Position numbers and translations under genes: made by a program. From an uncultured Clostridium sp. (GTDB lineage: Bacteria > Bacillota > Clostridia > TANB77 > CAG-508), in assembly GCA_958422985.1 (NCBI GenBank), contig CATZPY010000024.1, forward strand, positions 1 to 16,386: DNA of 16,386 nt. Direction: 5' to 3'. Shown here piece after piece: positions 6,155 through 13,339 of this stretch (within the stretch, counting starts at the first letter, position 1; each line of letters starts with the position of its first letter). The notes beneath the pieces were generated by a model that worked only from the letters and a program-made list of their open reading frames with translations, was not told the origin of the DNA and did no database searches.

Positions 6155-6745
6155 TTACTTTATATTTTTAAATCTTTTATTTACATTATTCCAATTTATA
6201 ATATTCCAAAAAGCCTTAATATATTCACCTCTATTTGCTTTATATTGTAAGAAGTAAGAATGTTCCCACATATCTAATACTAGTATTGGCTTACAATTCC
6301 ACAAAGTTAGATTTTGGTGCTTTTCACATTGTAATATTTCTAGCTTATTAAACCTTGGAACCCAAACAAGTAAGTTCCAACCAGAAGCTTCTACTTGCTT
6401 ACTGCTTTCTACAAATTGTTCTTTAAAAGTTTCAAAATTACCGAAATCTTTATTTATTTGTTCCATTAAATTTATGTCTGGTGAAGATGGAATTGCAGGT
6501 CCCATGTTTCCGAAAAATAGTTCATGTAAAATTGCACCAGATCCAAAAAAAGATAAGTTTTTTTCTAAACATTTTATATTTTCAAAATCTCTATTTTTAC
6601 GCGCTTTTTCTAATTTTGTTAATGTCGCATTGGTATTATCTACATATCCTGCATACAATGTATTATAGTGAATATTTAAAGTTTCCTTACTATAATATGG
6701 CTCTAAACTATCTAATGGATATTCTAAATTTATTTTCTTAATCAT
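6155..6745 (-). CDS. Fe/Mn-family superoxide dismutase with divergent second-sphere residues
   Basis: This cytoplasmic enzyme converts superoxide to oxygen and peroxide. The 196 residues keep all four metal ligands: H26 (NIHYNTLYAGYV), H74 (GAILHELFF), D158 and H162 (DMWEHSYFLQY). Tyr34 is also kept. The surroundings are unusual: the position of His30 in E. coli MnSOD is Leu, the Asn before the second ligand is Leu, and by hand alignment the position of MnSOD Gln146 is His143. Gly70 at ligand minus four is Mn-type rather than the Gln of Fe-type enzymes. Metal preference cannot be called. The start is set by GGAGG seven bases upstream. It lies 36 bases after birA with no clear terminator, so it may be the last gene of the rimP-birA transcript. 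Confidence 0.93.
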   Translation of the reverse strand: MIKKINLEYPLDSLEPYYSKETLNIHYNTLYAGYVDNTNATLTKLEKARKNRDFENIKCLEKNLSFFGSGAILHELFFGNMGPAIPSSPDINLMEQINKDFGNFETFKEQFVESSKQVEASGWNLLVWVPRFNKLEILQCEKHQNLTLWNCKPILVLDMWEHSYFLQYKANRGEYIKAFWNIINWNNVNKRFKNIK

Positions 6746-6781
6746 AAAAATTCCTCCATATTTTATTGTATGAAGAAATTT

Positions 6782-7357
6782 TTAAAGTATTCTTCTATTT
6801 AGTTCTTTTTCTATATTTTCTATAATTTTGCAAATAATATCTTCCCTGCAATATTGCTGTTTTGTTTCGTTATATAATGATGTAGCAATATTTAATATAT
6901 CATCAGAAAAGTCGTTTTCATTTACATTAAAACCAATTCCTATAAAAAGTTCTTTAATATTTTCTTGTACTGTAATTACTTCTGTTAATATTCCACATAT
7001 TTTTTTATTATTTAATAATAAATCATTTGGCAATTTTACTTCTAAATTAATATTATACAACTTTTTAATAGCATACTTTATTCTTTCTGCAATTGCAACT
7101 GTAAAGCCTTCTAGTTGTTTTATATTAGCTTTTGGCTTTAATATTATTGTCATCGCTATATTATCACTTTTAGTATGCCACATTCTACCATGTGTACCCT
7201 TTCCAGCAGTCTGGACATCTGCTATAATTATTGTTCCATTGTCATATTTTTGCTTATTTCTTTTGGCTTCTAATTGGGTTGAATCTATTTCCTGAAAATA
7301 TACTACTTTTTTTCCAATATATTTTGTATTTGCTTTAGTTAATTTATCTATATTCAA
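6782..7357 (-). CDS. birA: Minimal biotin-[acetyl-CoA-carboxylase] ligase, TTG start
   Basis: This enzyme activates biotin with ATP and attaches it to carboxylase carrier lysines. Seen: DSTQLEAKR, the biotinyl-AMP loop AGKGTHGRMW (usual GRGRRGR), KLPNDLLLNNKKICGIL (usual KWPNDL, with Trp replaced by Leu) and GIGFNVN. At about 191 residues it lacks the N-terminal helix-turn-helix repressor domain. It also seems to lack all or most of the C-terminal SH3-like domain, so it should be a pure ligase. An ATG exists six codons upstream (7375) but has no ribosome binding site. AAAGGAG lies inside that extension, six bases before the TTG at 7357, which I take as the start. It sits between truB and the superoxide dismutase gene. 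Confidence 0.9.
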   Translation of the reverse strand: MNIDKLTKANTKYIGKKVVYFQEIDSTQLEAKRNKQKYDNGTIIIADVQTAGKGTHGRMWHTKSDNIAMTIILKPKANIKQLEGFTVAIAERIKYAIKKLYNINLEVKLPNDLLLNNKKICGILTEVITVQENIKELFIGIGFNVNENDFSDDILNIATSLYNETKQQYCREDIICKIIENIEKELNRRIL

Positions 7358-7446
7358 TAATTTCTCCTTTATCATTGCTTATTGCTATTGTAATTTCAAA
7401 ATCACATTGTGCATTTTTTTATTAGTAATTATATGACCATACATAT

Positions 7447-8310
7447 TTACATATTATCTATTAAAATAATATCTCTTTTTAGTAAACCATTTTTTACTGT
7501 TCCTGTACCTATAAATCTTGATTTTACATATATTTTATAAATTCCGTCTAAATTATTTACACTTAGTTTTACTCCATTTAAAAACAGTTTTAACTTATAT
7601 TCGTTTAACTTTATACTGTTATTTTCTTTTAACATATCTTCTAAAGTATATACATATTTATCTATATTTTCTAAATTTAAATTATCTATACAAATTGCAT
7701 TTTCTATATTAAAGTTGCCAACTTGCAATCTTTTTAAATTTTTCATATAACCTACTGTATTTAGCTTATTAGCTATATCTTCGCACAAAGACCTAATATA
7801 TGTACCTTTAGAACAACTTACTGTAAATCTTACATTTTTTTCTTCATATTCTAATAACTCTATAGTATAGATTTCTATTTGCCTAGCTTCTATTTCAACT
7901 TTTTCACCTGCACGAGCATATTCATACAATTTTTTGCCATTCTTTTTTATAGCTGAATATATAGGTGGATGTTGCTCTTGCTTTCCTTCAAAGCTTTTTA
8001 AAACCTGCAATAAGTTTCTTTTTACATATTCTTCATCTACATCTTTTTCTTCTACAATCTTTCCTTCTATGTCTGCTGTTTCTGTTTTTGTTCCAAGTTC
8101 TAATTCAACTTCATAAGTTTTGTCATGATTGATTAAATATTTGGAAAACTTTGTTCCCTTTCCAATTAATATTGGTAAAACCCCTGTTGCATTTGGGTCT
8201 AATGTCCCTGTATGTCCTACTTTTGATATATTTAATTTTTTCTTTAATTTTGCCACAACATCATGTGATGTATATCCTTTTTCTTTATTTATTACTATAA
8301 TTCCGTCCAT
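7447..8310 (-). CDS. truB: tRNA pseudouridine-55 synthase TruB
   Basis: TruB isomerises U55 in the T-arm of nearly all tRNAs. The 287-residue protein opens with the family's MDGIIVINKEKGYTSHDVV and has the catalytic motif GHTGTLDPNATGVLPI with nucleophile Asp38. TYEVELELGTKT, HPPIYSAIKKNGKKLYEYAR and SKGTYIRSLCEDI follow. The C-terminal part (about residues 220-287) is the diverged PUA-like region. The frame extends 19 codons upstream, but the ATG at 8310 has AAAGAGG and gives the standard N-terminus. It follows nrnA after a 129-base gap. That gap holds two REP-like palindromes and a separate inverted repeat, an unusually long break for this operon. Confidence 0.97.
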   Translation of the reverse strand: MDGIIVINKEKGYTSHDVVAKLKKKLNISKVGHTGTLDPNATGVLPILIGKGTKFSKYLINHDKTYEVELELGTKTETADIEGKIVEEKDVDEEYVKRNLLQVLKSFEGKQEQHPPIYSAIKKNGKKLYEYARAGEKVEIEARQIEIYTIELLEYEEKNVRFTVSCSKGTYIRSLCEDIANKLNTVGYMKNLKRLQVGNFNIENAICIDNLNLENIDKYVYTLEDMLKENNSIKLNEYKLKLFLNGVKLSVNNLDGIYKIYVKSRFIGTGTVKNGLLKRDIILIDNM

Positions 8311-8340
8311 ATTTACCTCTTTAATTCTAAATAAGAAAGA

Positions 8341-8372
8341 CTTTAATGAATATCCCATAAGTTTCATTAAAG
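8341..8372 (-). terminator. Inverted repeat in the nrnA-truB gap, possible weak terminator or attenuator
   Basis: A perfect 10-base-pair stem joins 8341-8350 (CTTTAATGAA) and 8363-8372 around a 12-base loop. On the minus strand it is followed by TCTTTCTTATTT. The A/T-rich stem makes it weak; it could lower read-through into truB, whose start is 30 bases downstream. Confidence 0.4.
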
Positions 8373-8380
8373 CCTAAGCA

Positions 8381-8408
8381 AGGATTTTAAAGATTGTTCC
8401 CAAATCCT
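8381..8408 (+). repeat. REP-like 28-bp palindromic element, copy B
   Basis: It begins AGGATTTTAAAGATT and ends CCCAAATCCT. Its ends pair as AGGATTT/AAATCCT. It is in direct orientation with copy C, separated by 12 bases, and opposite to copy A at 1801-1828. It lies in the nrnA-truB gap. Confidence 0.65.
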
Positions 8409-8420
8409 GAAAAATCTAAC

Positions 8421-8448
8421 GGGATTTTAAGGTCCGTCCCTAAATCCC
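8421..8448 (+). repeat. REP-like 28-bp palindromic element, copy C, overlapping the nrnA stop
   Basis: It begins GGGATTTTAAGGTCC and ends CCCTAAATCCC, with outer arms GGGATTT/AAATCCC extended by a flanking C/G pair (8420 and 8449). It is the most perfect of the three copies and carries GTCCGTCCC in the loop side, a motif I associate with abundant dispersed palindromes of Clostridia. It contains the last two codons and the TAG stop of nrnA. Confidence 0.7.
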
Positions 8449-9399
8449 GATGTGTTTTTTTATTACTTTTACTAATGTTGTTTTTATTTGTTCTGGTGTT
8501 CCATTTATTTTGCAACCTGCTGCTTTTACGTGACCTCCACCACCAAATACCATTGCAACATCTGAAACATTTACATAGTCATTTGCACGTAATGATACTT
8601 TGTATGTTTTGTCTTCTATTTGACGCAAAAATGCAGATACTTCCACGCCTTCTACATCTCTACCTTTTTCTACAATTCCTTCATGATCTCCTGGTTCTGC
8701 ATTAACACTTATTTCGTCTTGCTTTGTTATATATGTAAATGCTATTTTACCATCTTCTAGAAATTCTAGCCTATTCATTGCAATTTTTTCTAATTCGAAG
8801 CTTGATTTTGTTTTTATTTGTAATGCTTTTTTATATACATTAGAAACATTTACTCCAGCTTGCATTAACCATGCAACAAATTGAAATGTTTCTGAAGATA
8901 CTCCTTGGTATTTAAAACCACCTGTGTCTGTTATAATTCCTGTTAATAAGCATTCTCCTATTTCTTTATTTATTTTTATATTTAATGCTTCTAATACTAT
9001 TATTAATATTTGTGCACAAGCAGGAGATGCAGGATTTACATAGTTGTAATCTGCAAACATCCCGTTTTTTGTATGGTGGTCAATATTAATAGTTGCATTT
9101 GCTCTGTCAAAATAATCTTGCCAACCATTTAATCTTTCTATTGTTGCACAATCTACAGTTATAGCTAAATCGTAATTAGTTATTTTTCCTTCTTTTTTTA
9201 TCTCGTTATATCCTGTTAAAAAGTTAAAGTTTCTAGGACATTCTGGTATTATAACATCTACATTTTTTCCTATTTGTTTTAAAGCATTATACATTGCTAA
9301 ACTACTACCTATTGCATCACCATCTGGAGTTTCGTGAGTTAGTACAACTATACTTTCTGCTTTTTTTATTTCTTCTACAATACTATCTAATGTTGTCAT
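8440..9399 (-). CDS. nrnA: DHH-family oligoribonuclease / pAp phosphatase NrnA
   Basis: This bifunctional cytoplasmic enzyme degrades short RNA oligonucleotides and dephosphorylates 3'-phosphoadenosine 5'-phosphate. The 319 residues carry the DHH metal motifs: THETPDGDAIGS (D26, D28), VDCA (D83), NIDHH (D107-H109) and TDTGGFKYQG. The DHHA1 RNA-binding domain ends with GGGGHVKAAGC near residues 286-296. The start has AAAGGAG, and the gene begins two bases after the rbfA stop, so the two are coupled. The 3' end is odd: the final Gly-Ile codons and the stop lie within REP-like copy C, so the natural C-terminus may have been reshaped by that element. Confidence 0.95.
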   Translation of the reverse strand: MTTLDSIVEEIKKAESIVVLTHETPDGDAIGSSLAMYNALKQIGKNVDVIIPECPRNFNFLTGYNEIKKEGKITNYDLAITVDCATIERLNGWQDYFDRANATINIDHHTKNGMFADYNYVNPASPACAQILIIVLEALNIKINKEIGECLLTGIITDTGGFKYQGVSSETFQFVAWLMQAGVNVSNVYKKALQIKTKSSFELEKIAMNRLEFLEDGKIAFTYITKQDEISVNAEPGDHEGIVEKGRDVEGVEVSAFLRQIEDKTYKVSLRANDYVNVSDVAMVFGGGGHVKAAGCKINGTPEQIKTTLVKVIKKHIGI

Positions 9400-9401
9400 A
9401 A

Positions 9402-9779
9402 TTATTCTCCTTTATTTTCTGGTTTTATGTCTTTTATAACTTCTTTTAGGATTGTATCTATTCTAGCTCCATATTCTATAGAATCATCAAAAATAAATAT
9501 AATTTCTGGTGTAGAACGTAAGTTTAATCTTTTTGCAACTTCTGTTCTAACAAAACCTGCAGATTTTTTTAACGCTGTTAATACTTGTTTATTGTCTTTT
9601 GCATTTAGCATACTTACATAAACTTTAGCATATTTTAAATCTCCACTAACTTTTACTTTAGTTACACTTATTAGTCCAGTTATATTAGGATCTTTTAAGT
9701 CATATGTTATTATATGACTTATCTCCTTTTTCATTTCTTCATCTATTCTATTTAATCTGTTTTGATTTTTATTAGGCAT
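9402..9779 (-). CDS. rbfA: 30S ribosome-binding factor RbfA
   Basis: RbfA is a single KH-like domain protein that binds pre-30S subunits and helps 16S rRNA 5'-end maturation. The 125-residue protein has the family features NRLNRIDEEMKKEISHII, DPNITGLISVTKVKVSGDLKYAKVYVS, then RTEVAKRLNLRSTPEIIFIFDDSIEYGARID. AGGAGGT lies just before the ATG. It sits 17 bases after infB and 2 bases before nrnA, the standard Bacillota arrangement. Confidence 0.97.
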   Translation of the reverse strand: MPNKNQNRLNRIDEEMKKEISHIITYDLKDPNITGLISVTKVKVSGDLKYAKVYVSMLNAKDNKQVLTALKKSAGFVRTEVAKRLNLRSTPEIIFIFDDSIEYGARIDTILKEVIKDIKPENKGE

Positions 9780-9796
9780 ATATACCTCCTTCGATA

Positions 9797-12733
9797 TTAT
9801 CTTTTTACTTCATCCATTACGAATGCTTCTATAATATCTCCTTCTTTTATATCATTATAGTTTTCTATTTGCATACCACATTCGAAGCCTTTATTAACTT
9901 CTTTTGCATCATCTTTAAATCTCTTTAATGATGATAATTTACCTTCATGTATAACTACTTCTTCACGTATTACACGAACACCTGCATTTCTTTCTATTTT
10001 TCCTGTTAATACAAATGCTCCACCAATTGTTCCTACACTAGAAATTCTAAATGTTTGTCTTATTTCTGCTGTTCCTATTACTCTTTCTACATATTTAGGA
10101 TCTAACATACCTTTCATTGCTGTTTCTACATCTTCAATTGCTTGATAAATGATTGAATATTGTTTTATTTCTACATTGTCTTTTTCTGCTTCTGCTTTTG
10201 CAGTTGGAACAGGTCTTACATTAAATGCAATTATAATAGCATTAGAAACATTTGCAAGTGTAACATCAGATTCTGTAACAGCTCCTACTGCTGAGTGTAT
10301 TACTTTTACTCTAACTTCTTCATTAGATAATTTTTCTAATGATTGTTTTACAGCTTCTACAGTTCCTTGAACATCTGCTTTTATAATTAAGTTTAATTGT
10401 TTTAATTTTCCTTCTTCCATTTGAGTAAATAAATTATCTAGTGTAACTTTACTTACTTGGTTTATAGATTTTTCTCTATTTTGTCTTTTTCTTCTTTCTA
10501 TTAAGTGTTTAGCCATTTTTTCATCTTTTACTTCGTAGAAAGTTTCTCCAGCTACTGGAACTTCTGTAAGCCCCATAACTTCTACTGGCATTGATGGACC
10601 AGCCTTTTTAACTTTTTGTCCTTTATAGTTTTTCATAGCTCTAATTCTACCAATAGAAGAACCTACAACTATTGTATCACCCATGTCTAATGTTCCTCTT
10701 TGTACTAGTAGTGAAGCTATTGGACCTTTAGATTTATCTAGTCTTGCTTCTATTACAGCACCTTTAGCTTGTTTATGAGGATTTACTTTTAAGTCTAACA
10801 TATCTGCTTCTAATACTACCATTTCTAGTAATTGTTCTATATTTTGTTTTGTTTTAGCAGATATCGGAACATATATTGTGTCCCCTCCCCATTCTTCTGG
10901 AACTAATTCGTATCTCATTAATTCTTCTTTTACTTTTTCTATATTAGCTCCTGGTAAGTCTATTTTGTTTATTGCTACAATTATTGGAATATTTGCTGCT
11001 TTAGCATGGTTAATTGCTTCTACTGTTTGTGGCATAACACCATCATTTGCAGCAACAACTAATATTGCTATATCTGTAATTTTAGCACCTCTTGCACGCA
11101 TACTTGTAAATGCTTCGTGTCCTGGTGTGTCTAAGAAAGTAATATCTCTATCTTTTACTTTTACTTGGTATGCACCTATATGTTGTGTTATACCTCCTGC
11201 TTCTCCTTCTATTACATTAGTTGAACGTATTGCATCTAAAAGTGAAGTTTTTCCATGGTCTACGTGTCCCATTACTACAATAACTGGTGCTCTTGGTACT
11301 AAATCTTCTTCTTTATCTTCAGAATCATCAAATAATATGTCTTCTTCTTTTACTACAGTTTTCTTTTTAGCAGTTACACCAAATTCTTCTGCTATTAAAT
11401 AAGCTGTGTCAAAGTCTATGTCATTATTTATAGTAGCCATAATGCCATATCCTAATAATTTCTTTATAACTTCGCTACTTGTTTTCTTTAATTCTGTTGC
11501 TAAATCTTTTACAGAAATAGTCTCTGGAATAGTAATTTCTGTAAGTTTAAATATTTTTTGTTTAGATTCACTTTCTTTGGCATTTTTTGCATTTTTCTTT
11601 TTACTTTTCTTACCTCTTCTTGTAGATAAGTCGTAGTAGTCTAGCATACCACCATCTTGTTCAGAAAACATTGTAGATAAACTACTTGTTTGTTTTAAAT
11701 CTTGTAGTTTCTTTTCATTTATATCTTCATCACTAAATCTTTTACTTGCTTTTACAGATTTTCTTGTTTTGTTTTCTTCATACTTATTATTTTTTTGTTT
11801 TTCTATTGTTTTATTGTTATATTCTCTTACAACTTCTTTTTCTACTACTTCTGAAGACATTATATTTTTAATATTCTTTTCGATTGTTCTTTCATCCATT
11901 GGTCTAGGACCTTTAGAATAATTATTGTTTCTAAAGTTATTATTACCATTATTATTGTTATTTCTGTAGTTATTATTTCTATAACCATCTCTATTATTGT
12001 TATTGTTATTATTTCTAAAATTCCTATTATCTCTTCTATTGTTATTAAAATTATTATTTCTTTTTTGGAATTCCTTTTCTTCGTTTCTGTTATTATTAGA
12101 TTCAACTTTTTTTGTTTGTTTATTTCTTTGTGCTTCTATCATATTCTCTCTTTCACTTTTTTCTATTTTTTTATTTTCTGGTTTTATTTCAGGTTTTACT
12201 TCTACCTTAACTTCTTCTTTTATTTCTTCAGCTGTACTTTTAGGCTTTTCCTCTTCTTTTTTAACTTCTTTAATTTCTTCTTTAGGTTCCTTTTTTGGTT
12301 CTTCTTTTTTCTTTATACCAAATAATTCTTCTACCGTAAGTGGTTTTGTTTGTTTGTTCCTATAAACAATATTAAAGTCTTTATTTTTATTTCTTTCTAC
12401 AAAGCCCAATTGTTTTTCTCTTTCTTTTTGTTTTTTGTGTTTCTCTTCTTCCTCTTTTTTAACTAATTCTTCGTCAGAAATAATTACTTCTCTTCTTATT
12501 ATTACAGGTTCATCTTTTTTTATAGCAGATGATGGTTGTTTTTTGTTTTGTTTATTTTTTTGTTCAGTTTTATCTTTCTTTTTTAAAGCTTCTTCTAACT
12601 GTTTTGCTTCTTCGTCTGTTACAGAACTTAAGTGACTTTTTATGTTAAGATTTAAAGACTTTGCTTTTTCCAATATTTCCTTACTTGTAAGTCCTAATTT
12701 TTTTGCTATTTCATGTATTTTTATTTTACCCAA
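9797..12733 (-). CDS. infB: Translation initiation factor IF-2, TTG start, Asn-rich linker
   Basis: This GTPase places initiator fMet-tRNA on the ribosome. The 978-residue protein has an N-terminal IF2N helical module (GKIKIHEIAKKLGLTSKEIL), a long Lys/Glu-rich then Asn-rich disordered linker (Asn run about residues 209-277), and a second IF2N module (PETISVKDLATELKK). The GTPase domain follows, with G1 GHVDHGKT (489-496), GITQHIGAYQV, DTPGHEAF, NKID and SAKT; the beta-barrel and fMet-tRNA-binding C-terminal domains complete it. An ATG five codons upstream lacks a ribosome binding site. GGGGGTG lies within that extension, six bases before the TTG at 12733, and starting there gives the typical MGKIKIHEIAK N-terminus. 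It overlaps ylxQ by 8 bases, which implies translational coupling. Confidence 0.97.
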   Translation of the reverse strand: MGKIKIHEIAKKLGLTSKEILEKAKSLNLNIKSHLSSVTDEEAKQLEEALKKKDKTEQKNKQNKKQPSSAIKKDEPVIIRREVIISDEELVKKEEEEKHKKQKEREKQLGFVERNKNKDFNIVYRNKQTKPLTVEELFGIKKKEEPKKEPKEEIKEVKKEEEKPKSTAEEIKEEVKVEVKPEIKPENKKIEKSERENMIEAQRNKQTKKVESNNNRNEEKEFQKRNNNFNNNRRDNRNFRNNNNNNNRDGYRNNNYRNNNNNGNNNFRNNNYSKGPRPMDERTIEKNIKNIMSSEVVEKEVVREYNNKTIEKQKNNKYEENKTRKSVKASKRFSDEDINEKKLQDLKQTSSLSTMFSEQDGGMLDYYDLSTRRGKKSKKKNAKNAKESESKQKIFKLTEITIPETISVKDLATELKKTSSEVIKKLLGYGIMATINNDIDFDTAYLIAEEFGVTAKKKTVVKEEDILFDDSEDKEEDLVPRAPVIVVMGHVDHGKTSLLDAIRSTNVIEGEAGGITQHIGAYQVKVKDRDITFLDTPGHEAFTSMRARGAKITDIAILVVAANDGVMPQTVEAINHAKAANIPIIVAINKIDLPGANIEKVKEELMRYELVPEEWGGDTIYVPISAKTKQNIEQLLEMVVLEADMLDLKVNPHKQAKGAVIEARLDKSKGPIASLLVQRGTLDMGDTIVVGSSIGRIRAMKNYKGQKVKKAGPSMPVEVMGLTEVPVAGETFYEVKDEKMAKHLIERRKRQNREKSINQVSKVTLDNLFTQMEEGKLKQLNLIIKADVQGTVEAVKQSLEKLSNEEVRVKVIHSAVGAVTESDVTLANVSNAIIIAFNVRPVPTAKAEAEKDNVEIKQYSIIYQAIEDVETAMKGMLDPKYVERVIGTAEIRQTFRISSVGTIGGAFVLTGKIERNAGVRVIREEVVIHEGKLSSLKRFKDDAKEVNKGFECGMQIENYNDIKEGDIIEAFVMDEVKR

Positions 12734-13043
12734 TAGCTTCACCCCCATTAATTAATTTTTGTATTCCCTTTGCTATATTTATATCTTTTATTCCTATAAC
12801 TACTTTATTTTTTTGCCCTATTGCCTTACTTAGTTCTTCTATTGTACCTATAAAAACAATTGGAATATTATATTTTTCTGCATAAAATTTATAATTTTTT
12901 TTGGTCTTTTCTGAAGCTTCTTCAGAAACTACTAACATTTTAATTTTTCTTATTTTCAAAGCATTTTCGCATGCATTGCTTCCTGCAATTACATTACCTG
13001 CTCTTGTTGCTAAACCAATCAAATTAAAAATTTTATTTTTCAC
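12726..13043 (-). CDS. ylxQ: L7Ae/L30e-family RNA-binding protein YlxQ, GTG start
   Basis: This 105-residue protein of the ribosomal L7Ae/L30e/Gadd45 fold has an N-terminal FNLIGLATRAGNVIAGSNACENALK and a core KIKMLVVSEEASEKTKKNYKFYAEKYNIPIV. Family members bind kink-turn RNA; the cellular target of YlxQ is not settled to my knowledge. The start is GTG at 13043 with AGAGGTG upstream, inside the end of ylxR (11-base overlap). Its own end overlaps infB. The tight packing suggests coordinated translation of ylxR, ylxQ and infB. Confidence 0.93.
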   Translation of the reverse strand: MKNKIFNLIGLATRAGNVIAGSNACENALKIRKIKMLVVSEEASEKTKKNYKFYAEKYNIPIVFIGTIEELSKAIGQKNKVVIGIKDINIAKGIQKLINGGEAIG

Positions 13044-13293
13044 TAATTACACCTCTTAATTCATTATAAACTGTTTCTTCTATTTCCATTTCGAACGTTC
13101 TAGCTAAAGCCTTTGTCTTTATTGCTTTTTCTAAACATTGAATATTGTCACAAATGTATGCTCCTCTACCATTTGATCTTCCTGTTTTATCCAATGTAAT
13201 ATTTCCTTCTTTATCTTTAACTATACGAATTAGGTCTTTTTTATCTTTTTTTTCTTTACATCCAATGCAAGTTCTTTGTGGTATTTTTTTCAT
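13033..13293 (-). CDS. ylxR: YlxR / RnpM, RNase P modulator family
   Basis: This 86-residue DUF448 protein has the hallmark RTCIGCKEKKDKKDLIRIV and GRSNGRGAYICDNIQC. Cysteines C9, C12, C48 and C53 could hold a metal, and the GRGAY loop is the conserved RNA-contacting patch. In B. subtilis the protein (RnpM) has been reported to bind the RNase P RNA and modulate its activity, so a role in tRNA maturation is likely by family. The ribosome binding site is AAGGAAG. It lies 46 bases after nusA, with no terminator in between, and overlaps ylxQ by 11 bases. Confidence 0.95.
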   Translation of the reverse strand: MKKIPQRTCIGCKEKKDKKDLIRIVKDKEGNITLDKTGRSNGRGAYICDNIQCLEKAIKTKALARTFEMEIEETVYNELRGVISEK

Positions 13294-13339
13294 ATTAACA
13301 CTTCCTTATATTATACTTGCTTATTTTTGTTTATATGTT

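Noticed and set aside
8311..8367. Longer truB start at 8367
   Set aside because: The extension overlaps an inverted repeat and is not part of TruB; AAAGAGG precedes the ATG at 8310.
11860..12365. Repeats and long open frames on both strands of the infB linker as a tandem repeat, CRISPR or extra genes
   Set aside because: They are low-complexity codon runs for Asn, Lys and Glu within infB; there are no regularly spaced direct repeats and no ribosome binding sites for the other frames.
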